DNA from: Bacteroidota bacterium
GTDB lineage: Bacteria; Bacteroidota; Ignavibacteria; UBA10030; UBA8401
Assembly (NCBI GenBank): GCA_030679145.1
Contig: JAUXTU010000055.1
Location: 27,333-91,332, forward strand
DNA: 64,000 nt
Direction of reading: 5' to 3'
Shown: one piece after another, positions 42,566-51,173 of the stretch
Layout: each line of letters starts with the position of its first letter
Numbering within the stretch: the stretch's first letter is position 1
Translations under genes and position numbers: made by a program
Notes under the pieces: generated by a model
Database searches by the model: none
Told to the model about the DNA's origin: nothing
Seen by the model: the letters and a program-made list of their open reading frames with translations, nothing else

Positions 42566-45226
42566 ATGAATAGTATTTGTCGTTTGATTCTATCTTTTGC
42601 AGTGATTGCGACGCTTTCATATGCCGAGCAGAAAATTCAGGCGCATAAACTTAATGAACAAATTATCGTTGATGGAAAATTAGAGGAAAAAATTTGGCAA
42701 ACTTCACAATCCATTTCTGACTTCAAACAAAAAGATCCCATTCAAGGATCACTTCCGAGCGAAAAAACAGAGGTATGGATAGCATATGATAATGAGGCAA
42801 TTTACATTGCCGCTCGAATGTTTGATTCATCTCCTGATTCAATCATGGCACTTCTTGATCGACGAGATAATTTGAATACAGCGGATTGGTTTGGTGTTCA
42901 TCTTGATCCGTACAGAGACAAACGCAGCGGAAATTATTTTGTGATTGGTCCCTCCGGTACCATCGGTGATGGTGTTCTCTATAATGATGATTGGGATGAT
43001 GATGATTGGGACGGTGTATGGGAAGGTAAATCAAATATTGATGAGCAAGGCTGGACAACTGAAATGAGAATTCCTTTTTCTCAACTTCGTTTCCAGGATA
43101 AAGATCAACAAGTATGGGGGATAAATTTCCGCCGTGATATTGGTCGAAAAAATGAAATAGATTATATCGTGTATACTCCAAGAATGGAAAGCGGGTTTGT
43201 TTCAAGATTTCCCGAACTTGTGGGAATAGAGGGAGTGAAACCTGCGAACGCGTTAGAGGTTTTACCATTTGCTACATCGAAAGCAGAATACACTCACCCC
43301 GCACCGGGAAATCCTTTTAACAATGGATCACAATATAAGCAGGAACTCGGAGCTGATATTCGATATGGATTGAGCAGCAATCTTGTTTTGAATGGAACAA
43401 TTAATCCTGATTTCGGACAAGTCGAAGTTGATCCTGCAACAGTGAATTTATCCGATGTTGAATCAATGTTTCAAGAGAAACGTCCGTTCTTTGTAGAAGG
43501 TGCAAACATTTTCACAAATTACGGCCAAGGTGGAGGAAGTAATTTCTGGAATTTCAATTTCCCCTATACAACACCGTTTTATAGCCGAAGAATTGGAAGA
43601 TCTCCGATAGGGAATGATACATTAAGTAATGTTGATTTTTTAGAATCACCATTCGCAACCAAAATTCTTGGCGCAGGAAAAATTTCCGGAAAAGTTGCTA
43701 ATGGATGGAATGTCGGAACGATTCATGCAGTTACCGCTCGTGAATTTGCAGAATATAAAACCAACAATCTTCGTTCAGAAGCTGAAGTGGAACCGCTGAC
43801 ATATTATGGAGTTGGTAGAATTCAGCGTGATTTTAATGATGGGAAACAAGGCATAGGATTGTTAAGTACCTTCACGCAAAGAAAGTTTTCTGATAATGTT
43901 CTTAAAAATAGTTTAAATGATAACGGATTGTTTGTTGGAATGGATGGCTGGACATTTCTCGATACCAACAAAACTTGGGTTATAACAGGATACGCAAATC
44001 TTTCCCGCGTTGAAGGAAGCAAAACTAGAATAACCAGTTTACAAACAAATTCACAACATTATTTTCAGAGACCGGATGCCAGTCATTTAAATGTAGATAC
44101 CAATGTAACATCATTAACAGGATATGCAACCCGTTTTTATTTGATCAAACAAAAAGGAAACTTCTTCTTTAATTCCTCATTTGGATTAATAGATCCAAAT
44201 TATGAAGTGAATGATCTTGGTTTTCAGTCGCGTGCCGATGTGATCAACATGCATATTGGCGCAGGGTATAATTGGACTGAACCCGATGGTTTCTTTAGAA
44301 GAAAAGAATTGGGAGGGGGTTTTGGACAAAGTTACGATTACGAAAAGAACTTAGTTCATCGTATTTTGGTGCATTTTGGTTTTGTTCAATTCATGAATTT
44401 TTATACTCTGAATTGGAATCTAAATCTGAATCCAAATGAATTTTACAGTAATCGCAGAACTCGCGGTGGTCCGTTAACCGTAAATAAGCCGGCATTCAAT
44501 TACAATTTTGAGTTTTCATCGGATTATAGTAAGCCAATTGTTATCGAAATAAATGGCGGGAATGAAAAATCTACTCAAAGCAATTCAACCTGGTTTGGGT
44601 TTTGGACCCAATACCGTCCTGTTTCAAATCTAACATTTTCTATTGGCCCAAACTTTTCAAAGGATGACCTTAAACTGCAATGGATTGGGACAGTCTATTC
44701 AGATCCATTGGCAGTGAACACATTTGGGAGTAGATATGTTTTTGCAGAACTAGATTACAATGAATTATCTGCGAACATTCGCCTTAACTGGACATTTACA
44801 CCAACATTAAGCTTGCAATTATATCTACAGCCGCTAATCGCTTCACAATCATATTCCAATCTAAAAGTGTTGATGAAATCGAAGTCTAATGATTATCTCG
44901 TGTATGGAACAAATGGTTCAACAGTAAGCGATTCTGTAGAAAATAACATTATTGTTGGTCAAACAGTTGATGTTGACGGAGCTTCTGGATCTTCTCCGAG
45001 CACATTTATTGGAAATCGCAATACCACAACTAAAGAGTTGCGCGGAAATGCTGTATTGCGTTGGGAATATCTTCCCGGCTCAGCTATTTATTTTGTGTGG
45101 ACACAAAGTCGATTTGACGCAGAATCAAATGGAAACGCACAATTTGGTCGTTCACTGGATCGCTTAATTAGTGCAAAAGCCGATAATATTTTCCTGGTTA
45201 AAATGAGTTATTATTTTAATATGTAA
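42566..45226 (+). CDS. DUF5916 protein: CBM9-like domain plus outer-membrane barrel
   Basis: The 886-residue protein has a signal peptide (1-20), an N-terminal CBM9-like domain (about 25-215: IIVDGKLEEKIWQTS, WFGVHLDPYRDKRSGNYF, GWTTEMRIPFSQLRF) and the DUF5916 region with NPDFGQVEVDPATVNLSDVE and EKRPFFVEGANIF. The C-terminal half is a predicted beta-barrel. An Asp/Trp-rich stretch (DDWDDDDWDGVW) near residue 145 may bind calcium. Such proteins are common in Bacteroidota and related phyla and are thought to act at the outer membrane. Function is not known. Confidence 0.93.
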   Translation: MNSICRLILSFAVIATLSYAEQKIQAHKLNEQIIVDGKLEEKIWQTSQSISDFKQKDPIQGSLPSEKTEVWIAYDNEAIYIAARMFDSSPDSIMALLDRRDNLNTADWFGVHLDPYRDKRSGNYFVIGPSGTIGDGVLYNDDWDDDDWDGVWEGKSNIDEQGWTTEMRIPFSQLRFQDKDQQVWGINFRRDIGRKNEIDYIVYTPRMESGFVSRFPELVGIEGVKPANALEVLPFATSKAEYTHPAPGNPFNNGSQYKQELGADIRYGLSSNLVLNGTINPDFGQVEVDPATVNLSDVESMFQEKRPFFVEGANIFTNYGQGGGSNFWNFNFPYTTPFYSRRIGRSPIGNDTLSNVDFLESPFATKILGAGKISGKVANGWNVGTIHAVTAREFAEYKTNNLRSEAEVEPLTYYGVGRIQRDFNDGKQGIGLLSTFTQRKFSDNVLKNSLNDNGLFVGMDGWTFLDTNKTWVITGYANLSRVEGSKTRITSLQTNSQHYFQRPDASHLNVDTNVTSLTGYATRFYLIKQKGNFFFNSSFGLIDPNYEVNDLGFQSRADVINMHIGAGYNWTEPDGFFRRKELGGGFGQSYDYEKNLVHRILVHFGFVQFMNFYTLNWNLNLNPNEFYSNRRTRGGPLTVNKPAFNYNFEFSSDYSKPIVIEINGGNEKSTQSNSTWFGFWTQYRPVSNLTFSIGPNFSKDDLKLQWIGTVYSDPLAVNTFGSRYVFAELDYNELSANIRLNWTFTPTLSLQLYLQPLIASQSYSNLKVLMKSKSNDYLVYGTNGSTVSDSVENNIIVGQTVDVDGASGSSPSTFIGNRNTTTKELRGNAVLRWEYLPGSAIYFVWTQSRFDAESNGNAQFGRSLDRLISAKADNIFLVKMSYYFNM

Positions 45227-45321
45227 TCAATAAAAAATTGTTGTAAAATTAATTTGCCGCAGTTTTCACGAATATTTTTGTATTTTATTTGTGAATCGTG
45301 TGGCATTTTTTTTGGAAAATA

Positions 45322-47130
45322 ATGAAAGAATACATACAAATAAATAAAATATCCGTATCTGCAATTATGCTATGGTTGATTGTCTTTTCAGTCTATTTGA
45401 GAACCCTTGCACCTGCTGTAGGATTCATTGATAGCGGAGAGTTGTCAGCTGTTGCGATGACTCTTGGAATTGCACATCCAACCGGTTATCCATTATTTAC
45501 TCTGTTGTGTAGAGTGTTTTCGATGCTTCCGATTGGGGGTGAAGAAATAGTACGATTGAATCTCTTTTCTGCATTGTTGACCTCAATTGCAGCGAGTGTT
45601 TTCTTTTTTTTTCTCCTTGAGCTGTTTAAGTATTTTAAGAAAGAGAAAAACAATTCTATTTTATTTGCTTCGTCTTTTTCAGTTTTAATTTTAGCGTTTT
45701 CAAAATCTTTCTGGACACAGGCTGTTTCCATTGAAGTATATTCATTACATCTTCTGTTAATTTCTTTAATACTATTTCTTTTTGTAAAAGCAATCAATAA
45801 GAATGATAAGAAGATATGGGTGTTTTTTGCATTTTTAGTAGGATTATCATTTACAAATCATCTCACAACAATTCTTCTTGCTCCCGCGTTGATGTACTGG
45901 TTCTTTGCTGAATTTGGAATTACTAAAAATGCGTTTAAGAAAATGCTATTCTTAATTCCATCATTCCTCGCCGGAATTTCGGTTTATCTTTACTTGCCAA
46001 TTCGTGCTTCACAATCTCCGTTGTTGAACTGGGGGAACCCACAATCGATCGAAAAATTTTGGTGGCATTTTACTGGCAAACAATTTCGGGTATGGATGTT
46101 TTCCTCAGGCGATGCCGCAAGAAAACAATTGAATTATTTTTCTGAAAATCTTTCTAACGAATTTCATTTTATAATTCTTATCATAGCGGTTGTCGGTTTT
46201 TTCATTTTGCTTTTTTCAAGCCGAAGGATATTTGTATTTACTTTATTGTTGTTTGTTTCTTGTGTCTTATACGCCATCAACTATGATATCCATGATATTG
46301 ATTCCTATTTTCTCTTGGCGTTTATTTCTCTAGCAATTTTTGTCAGTATTGGGACGCAGAAAATCCTTGATAATTTTGAAGGAAAGTTGGTAAATACAAT
46401 TGCAGCAGTTGTTATGGTTGGATTGGTATCTGTTCAACTCGTTACCAATTACACCAAAGTTGATCTGAGTAATAATTATCTTGTTGAAGATTATACGAAT
46501 AATATTTTACTCAACCTCCCAAAGAATTCAATAGTTCTTTCATATCAATGGGACTACTTTGTTTCCGCATCATATTACCTTCAACATGTTAAAAACATTC
46601 GCCCTGATGTCATTGTATTGGACAAAGAACTTTTTAGACGGTCGTGGTATTTTTCTCAATTGAAAAAAATGCACCCAACCTTAATGGACAAATCAAAACA
46701 AGAAGTTGAATTGTTTCAACAGGAGCTATTTAAATTTGAGCATGAACTTCCATATGATTTTTCTATCATTGAGGGAAGATATTCACAGATGTTAAAAAGT
46801 TTTATTGAAAAGAGTGAGTCAGTTCATTTTTATATAACACCAGAAATTGAATTGCAATACACGATTGGATATAATAAAATTCCGGAAGGATTGTTGTTCC
46901 GATTAATGAAAGATACTGCGTATAGTCCGGCGGCATTCCCTAAAATACAATTTCGAAATTCTCCAAACACAGATGTTTATTCCCTACAAATCAAAAAATT
47001 GACCATAGATGGGATGTTGCGTAGGGAAATGTACGAGAAGGCATATGACAGAGATTCTTTAGCAATTCTATACAACCAAAAAGCTTTAGAAATAAGCTCA
47101 ATGTTCCAATCTCAGGTTAGCAAATTTTAA
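45322..47130 (+). CDS. DUF2723 family multispanning membrane protein
   Basis: The ATG at 45322 has TGGAAAAT upstream and is preferred over the GTG at 45298; it gives 602 residues. The N-terminal hallmark is FSVYLRTLAPAVGFIDSGELSAVAMTLGIAHPTGYPLF. About ten membrane helices follow in the first 370 residues, then a soluble C-terminal part of about 220. DUF2723 resembles GT-C glycosyltransferases such as protein O-mannosyltransferases (first-loop D/E pair near GFIDSGE). The sugar donor and acceptor are unknown. Confidence 0.9.
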   Translation: MKEYIQINKISVSAIMLWLIVFSVYLRTLAPAVGFIDSGELSAVAMTLGIAHPTGYPLFTLLCRVFSMLPIGGEEIVRLNLFSALLTSIAASVFFFFLLELFKYFKKEKNNSILFASSFSVLILAFSKSFWTQAVSIEVYSLHLLLISLILFLFVKAINKNDKKIWVFFAFLVGLSFTNHLTTILLAPALMYWFFAEFGITKNAFKKMLFLIPSFLAGISVYLYLPIRASQSPLLNWGNPQSIEKFWWHFTGKQFRVWMFSSGDAARKQLNYFSENLSNEFHFIILIIAVVGFFILLFSSRRIFVFTLLLFVSCVLYAINYDIHDIDSYFLLAFISLAIFVSIGTQKILDNFEGKLVNTIAAVVMVGLVSVQLVTNYTKVDLSNNYLVEDYTNNILLNLPKNSIVLSYQWDYFVSASYYLQHVKNIRPDVIVLDKELFRRSWYFSQLKKMHPTLMDKSKQEVELFQQELFKFEHELPYDFSIIEGRYSQMLKSFIEKSESVHFYITPEIELQYTIGYNKIPEGLLFRLMKDTAYSPAAFPKIQFRNSPNTDVYSLQIKKLTIDGMLRREMYEKAYDRDSLAILYNQKALEISSMFQSQVSKF

Positions 47131-47141
47131 CGCTAAATCAG

Positions 47142-47169
47142 TTGACTTTGTAGGAAAAAAGTATATATT
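47142..47169 (+). promoter_or_regulatory. Promoter of the tRNA-rpmG-secE operon
   Basis: TTGACT (47142-47147) and TATATT (47164-47169) are separated by 16 bases, close to the sigma-70 consensus. The first tRNA starts 84 bases downstream. This is the obvious driver of the tRNA/secE/nusG transcription unit. Confidence 0.75.
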
Positions 47170-47252
47170 TGTTAACTCCACCACAATACATTTTCTGTAA
47201 AAATCAATAATATTGGATTTTACTGGATTTTTAGATCTTTGAAATATTATGT

Positions 47253-47328
47253 GCTGGCGTAGCTCAGTTGGTAGAGCAGCTGATTTGTAATCAGCAGGTC
47301 AGGGGTTCAAATCCCCTTGCCAGCTCCA
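47253..47328 (+). tRNA. tRNA-Thr (TGT)
   Basis: The cloverleaf begins GCTGGCGTAGCTCAG. The anticodon loop is TTTGTAA (TGT) and the T-arm GGGG-TTCAAAT-CCCC. The 76-base gene includes an encoded CCA. It is the first gene of the tRNA cluster. Confidence 0.95.
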
Positions 47329-47335
47329 TAGTTTA

Positions 47336-47418
47336 GGGTAGGTAGCGAAGTGGTTAAACGCAACAGACTGTAAATCTGTCGCCCTCGGGCTTCGGAGGTT
47401 CGAATCCTTCCCTACCCA
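47336..47418 (+). tRNA. tRNA-Tyr (GTA)
   Basis: The 83-base class II tRNA has a long variable arm (GCCCTCGGGCTTC region), the anticodon loop CTGTAAA (GTA) and the acceptor stem GGGTAGG/CCTACCC. Confidence 0.95.
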
Positions 47419-47432
47419 CAGCGCAAAAACCT

Positions 47433-47505
<73 letters not shown>

Positions 47506-47552
47506 CTACTAAAAGATTTTGAGTATGGTTTTGTTGGCGGCAAAATTTAGAT

Positions 47553-47625
47553 GCGGAAGTAACTCAGTTGGTAGAGTCACAGCCTTCCAAGCTGTTGGTC
47601 GCGGGTTCGAGTCCCGTCTTCCGCT
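47553..47625 (+). tRNA. tRNA-Gly (TCC)
   Basis: The 73-base cloverleaf starts GCGGAAGTAACTCAG. The anticodon loop is CTTCCAA (TCC), with acceptor stem GCGGAAG/CTTCCGC. Confidence 0.95.
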
Positions 47626-47675
47626 CAAAAAGATGTAATGTTTTGTTAGTTTTAGTTATAGATAAGGAATGAAGT

Positions 47676-47825
47676 ATGAGAGATATAATTACCCTCGAAT
47701 GCACCGTTTGCAAGGAACGTAACTATTCAACTACGAAGAATAAAAAGAAACAAACAAATCGTGTTGAGTATAAAAAATATTGTTCCCGCTGCAACAAACA
47801 CACTATTCACAAAGAAACCAAATAA
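47676..47825 (+). CDS. rpmG: 50S ribosomal protein L33
   Basis: The 49-residue protein has two CxxC pairs (CTVC near residue 10 and CSRC near 37) of the zinc-binding form of L33. AAGGAA precedes the ATG. It lies between tRNA-Gly and tRNA-Trp, an arrangement common next to secE. Confidence 0.95.
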   Translation: MRDIITLECTVCKERNYSTTKNKKKQTNRVEYKKYCSRCNKHTIHKETK

Positions 47826-47832
47826 ATTTCGT

Positions 47833-47905
47833 ACGGGTGTAGCTCAATTGGTAGAGTAGCGGTCTCCAAAACCGTTGGTTGGGGGTTCGAGTCCCTCCAC
47901 CCGTG
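47833..47905 (+). tRNA. tRNA-Trp (CCA)
   Basis: The 73-base cloverleaf has acceptor stem ACGGGTG/CACCCGT and anticodon loop CTCCAAA (CCA). It ends 19 bases before secE, so it must be processed from the same transcript. Confidence 0.95.
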
Positions 47906-47924
47906 CAGAAGTGTCAAGGTTATT

Positions 47925-48107
47925 ATGAAAGAAAAAATTATCAACTTCTTTACTGACGTCTACAAAGAGATGGGTAAAGTAACTTGGCCGACACAAAAAG
48001 AATTACAGGAGTCAACCCTTGTTGTCCTTAGTGTTTGCGCAGTTATTGCCATTTTTGTCTATGTAGTTGACACCATCGTTAGTCAAGCAATAAAGGGACT
48101 CTTTTAG
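47925..48107 (+). CDS. secE: Preprotein translocase subunit SecE
   Basis: The 60-residue single-span form has the amphipathic helix FFTDVYKEMGKVTWPTQKEL followed by a membrane helix (about 31-50). It stabilises SecY in the translocon. It lies directly upstream of nusG with adjoining stop and start (TAG|GTG). Confidence 0.95.
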   Translation: MKEKIINFFTDVYKEMGKVTWPTQKELQESTLVVLSVCAVIAIFVYVVDTIVSQAIKGLF

Positions 48108-48665
48108 GTGGAAACTGCCGTTTTACATCGATGGTATGTTGTTCGTACCTACTCGGGACATGAGAATAAAGTAAAACTTGCCATGGAAAACGAAGCGAAA
48201 GAGCTTGGTTTGACAGAGAAGCTTACCAGAATTCTTATTCCCGCAGAAAAAATCTTTGAAGTTAAAGATGGAAAAAAGAAGAGCAAGACGAAGAATTTTT
48301 TTCCTGGATATATTCTGGTTGAAGCTATTCTTGACGAAAAGACTAAGCATCTGATTCTTAATACTCCATCAGTATTGAGCTTTGTTGGTACAAAAGATCG
48401 TCCTGTTCCGCTCCAACCCGATGAAGTTAAGCGATTAATCGGCAAGATTGAAGAGAAAAAAGAGGACGGAACAGAAGTGGAACGATTTGAAGTGCCATTT
48501 CATATCGGCGAACCGGTGAAGATTATCAGTGGCCAATTTCATAATTTCACTGGTTTTGTGCAAGAGATTAATGCAGAAAAGTTACGTTTAAAGGTTATGG
48601 TTAGCATTTTTGGAAGAAAGACTCCAATTGAGCTTGATTTTAGTCAGGTAGAGATTGAGAAATAG
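48108..48665 (+). CDS. nusG: Transcription antitermination/elongation factor NusG
   Basis: The 185-residue protein starts with GTG immediately after the secE stop. The NGN domain (WYVVRTYSGHENKVK, FPGYILVE) binds RNA polymerase. The C-terminal KOW domain (about 130-180: GEPVKIISGQFHNFTGFVQEINAEK) contacts Rho or ribosomal protein S10. Confidence 0.96.
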   Translation: METAVLHRWYVVRTYSGHENKVKLAMENEAKELGLTEKLTRILIPAEKIFEVKDGKKKSKTKNFFPGYILVEAILDEKTKHLILNTPSVLSFVGTKDRPVPLQPDEVKRLIGKIEEKKEDGTEVERFEVPFHIGEPVKIISGQFHNFTGFVQEINAEKLRLKVMVSIFGRKTPIELDFSQVEIEK

Positions 48666-48696
48666 TTTAATAATTTAATTATTAGTAGAGAACAAT

Positions 48697-49122
48697 ATGG
48701 CAAAAAAAGTCGTTGGTTTTATTAAGTTGCAAATTCCTGCAGGGCAAGCTAACCCTGCACCTCCAATTGGTCCGGCCCTTGGTCAAAAGGGAGTGAATAT
48801 CATGGAGTTTTGCAAGCAGTTTAATGCAAGAACTCAGTCGCAAGCCGGCTTAATTATTCCTGTAGTTATTACGGTATTTTCTGATAAATCATTCACATTT
48901 ATCACCAAAACTCCTCCGGCCGCAGTTTTATTGATCAAAGCAGCTAAAGTTCAAAAAGGTTCAGGTGAACCCAACCGTAACAAAGTTGGTAAAGTAACAA
49001 AAGCTCAATTGAAAGAAATTGCGACAATGAAAATGCCGGATTTAAATACTACGGATGTAGTTGCAGCAATGAGCATGATTGAAGGAACAGCAAAAAGTTT
49101 AGGAATTACAGTCGAAGGTTAA
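48697..49122 (+). CDS. rplK: 50S ribosomal protein L11
   Basis: The 141-residue protein shows the N-terminal [29 protein letters not shown] and the rRNA-binding C-terminal domain ([14 protein letters not shown]). It binds 23S rRNA at the GTPase-associated centre. It is followed by rplA. Confidence 0.98.
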   Translation: MAKKVVGFIKLQIPAGQANPAPPIGPALGQKGVNIMEFCKQFNARTQSQAGLIIPVVITVFSDKSFTFITKTPPAAVLLIKAAKVQKGSGEPNRNKVGKVTKAQLKEIATMKMPDLNTTDVVAAMSMIEGTAKSLGITVEG

Positions 49123-49183
49123 TCATTCATTTATAGTGGGAGTTATATCTAGAATATAACGTCTGGACCACAGAGGAGAACTA

Positions 49184-49879
49184 ATGGCTCACGGTAAGAA
49201 ATACAAAAATGCAGTAAAGAAATTTGACGCCAAGAAGATATATTCTGTTGAGGAAGCAGTTGGAATTGTCAAGGATGTTGCATCAGCGAAATTCAGTGAA
49301 GCAGTTGATATTGCTGTTCGTCTTGGTGTTGATCCAAAAAAAGCAGATCAGGCAGTTCGCGGAACAGTTGCACTTCCACACGGAATTGGTAAATCCGTTC
49401 GCGTATTGGTAATGGCAAAATCACCGAAAGATGCAGAAGCAAAAGCAGCAGGTGCAGATCATGCCGGTCTTGAAGAATATGTTGAAAAGATCAAAGGCGG
49501 TTGGGCAGATATTGATGTTATCATTGCTACTCCGGATGTGATGGTTGAAGTTGGTAAACTTGGAAAAATCCTCGGACCGCGCGGCTTGATGCCAAACCCA
49601 AAAAGTGGAACAGTAACACTTGATGTTGCAACCGCAGTGAAAGAAGTTAAAGCCGGAAAGATCGAATTTAGAGTTGACAAAGCTGGTGTTCTTCATGCGA
49701 CGGTTGGTAAAGCAAATTTTGATAAAGAAAAACTGGTCGATAATGTGAAAGCATTCCTTGCAACTGTTGGAAAATTGAAACCATCGACATCGAAAGGACA
49801 ATACGTAAAGAGTATTTTCATTTCATCAACGATGGGACCGGGAGTTCAGATTGACCGAACAACCGTACAATCATCATAA
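49184..49879 (+). CDS. rplA: 50S ribosomal protein L1
   Basis: The 231-residue protein has the L1 signature region [16 protein letters not shown] near residues 127-142 and the start [16 protein letters not shown]. It forms the L1 stalk at the E-site and commonly represses its own operon by binding the leader. GAGGAG precedes the ATG. Confidence 0.98.
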   Translation: MAHGKKYKNAVKKFDAKKIYSVEEAVGIVKDVASAKFSEAVDIAVRLGVDPKKADQAVRGTVALPHGIGKSVRVLVMAKSPKDAEAKAAGADHAGLEEYVEKIKGGWADIDVIIATPDVMVEVGKLGKILGPRGLMPNPKSGTVTLDVATAVKEVKAGKIEFRVDKAGVLHATVGKANFDKEKLVDNVKAFLATVGKLKPSTSKGQYVKSIFISSTMGPGVQIDRTTVQSS

Positions 49880-49971
49880 AGAATTTACGCACTCATACTT
49901 TAATAAACTGATAGGATGCCTCGTGAAAAAATCGAGGGCTTCTCATTGTATCAAGAAAAAAAATAATAACT
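49880..49971 (+). promoter_or_regulatory. rplJ leader with hairpin, possible L10 autoregulatory site
   Basis: The 92-base gap between rplA and rplJ contains a stem GCCTCG/CGAGGGC with a 9-base A-rich loop (about 49918-49940). In many bacteria the L10(L12)4 complex binds this leader to repress rplJL. Position and hairpin agree, but I cannot verify the kink-turn motif. Confidence 0.45.
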
Positions 49972-50493
49972 ATGATTAAATCAGAAAAAGAACAACAGGT
50001 CGCCGAAATTCAGGAGATGGTCTCCAAGGCACAAGGAATGTTCTTTACTGATTTTTCCGGAATCACCGTTGAGCAAATAGATGTCTTGCGCAATGAGTTC
50101 CGAAAATCCGGTATTGAATATAGGGTCGTTAAAAATACATTCGCGAAAAAAGCATTGCAAAATGTTTCCGGGTACGATAAGGTGTTGGATAAACTTGTCG
50201 GGCCAACCGGTATTGCGTTTGCATATTCTGACGCTGCTGCACCGGCGAAGATCATTCAAAAGTTCAAAGAGAAAAACGAAAAATTTTCAGTAAAGATCTG
50301 TGTTGTTGAAAAGCAAGTGTATGAAGCTTCCAAATTAAAGGAACTTGCCGCATTGCCTTCACGTCCGCAAATCATTGCTGGAATTCTTGGTTCACTCAAT
50401 TCACCGATCTCAGGCGTTGTTGGTGTATTAAACGCAGTGGTTCGTGATGTTGTTGGAGTGCTCGATGCTATTGAAAAGAAAAAAGCCGCGTAA
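49972..50493 (+). CDS. rplJ: 50S ribosomal protein L10
   Basis: The 173-residue protein has the family blocks FFTDFSGITVEQIDVLRNEFRKSGIEYRVVKNTFAKKAL, GPTGIAFAYSD and the C-terminal helix that anchors L7/L12. It forms the base of the ribosomal stalk. Confidence 0.97.
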   Translation: MIKSEKEQQVAEIQEMVSKAQGMFFTDFSGITVEQIDVLRNEFRKSGIEYRVVKNTFAKKALQNVSGYDKVLDKLVGPTGIAFAYSDAAAPAKIIQKFKEKNEKFSVKICVVEKQVYEASKLKELAALPSRPQIIAGILGSLNSPISGVVGVLNAVVRDVVGVLDAIEKKKAA

Positions 50494-50554
50494 AGCAAAT
50501 TCCTGAATGGAATAAGAATTTAAAAACATAATCTAGAAATAAGGAGATACAACA

Positions 50555-50929
50555 ATGTCAGCAGTAGCAGAATTAGTAGAAAAAATTGAAAAACTCACAC
50601 TTCTTGAAGCAGTAGAACTCAAGAAAGCACTCGAAGAAAAATTCGGCGTATCAGCAGCGGCACCAGTGATGATGGCAGCAGCAGCACCAGCTGGCGGAGC
50701 ACCTGCAGCAGAAGCGCAGACCGAATTCTCAGTTGAATTGACCGAAGGCGGCGCACAAAAGATCAACGTTATTAAAGTTGTTCGCGAAGCAACAGGTCTT
50801 GGATTGAAAGAAGCGAAAGATCTTGTTGACGGTGCACCGAAAGTCGTTAAAGAAGGTCTGAGCAAAGCAGATGCAGATGCATTGAAAAAGAAACTTGAAG
50901 AAGCAGGCGCAAAAGTTGCGCTGAAGTAA
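50555..50929 (+). CDS. rplL: 50S ribosomal protein L7/L12
   Basis: The 124-residue protein has the N-terminal dimer domain ([21 protein letters not shown]), an Ala/Pro/Gly hinge (about 34-55) and the factor-binding domain with [34 protein letters not shown] precedes the ATG. Confidence 0.98.
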   Translation: MSAVAELVEKIEKLTLLEAVELKKALEEKFGVSAAAPVMMAAAAPAGGAPAAEAQTEFSVELTEGGAQKINVIKVVREATGLGLKEAKDLVDGAPKVVKEGLSKADADALKKKLEEAGAKVALK

Positions 50930-50999
50930 TTCTTCTCTTACCTTTTTCATTACTCTGGAATGTTGCTTATAAAAAATTCAATAGAATAGTGAACTTTAC

Positions 51000-51050
51000 C
51001 AAGCCGATAGTTTCGTTTTCAACAAAAACGAGACCTCGGCTTGTGTATTC
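51000..51050 (+). terminator. Attenuator hairpin between rplL and rpoB
   Basis: An outer stem CAAGCCGA/TCGGCTTG encloses a second stem GTTTCGTTTT/AAAACGAGAC, followed by a weakly T-rich stretch. At this place many bacteria partly terminate transcription to set the L7/L12 to RNA polymerase ratio. The 244-base gap holds no gene. Confidence 0.65.
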
Positions 51051-51173
51051 TTTTGTCATAACGCCTCATGTTGTTTGATTTTCAAAAAAATTTCGTTTTG
51101 TTCATCGCTTTGCGTTGAACAATCATTACAATAACCAACATCATTATCAGGTTCGCCTGAAGGAGTGATTGAC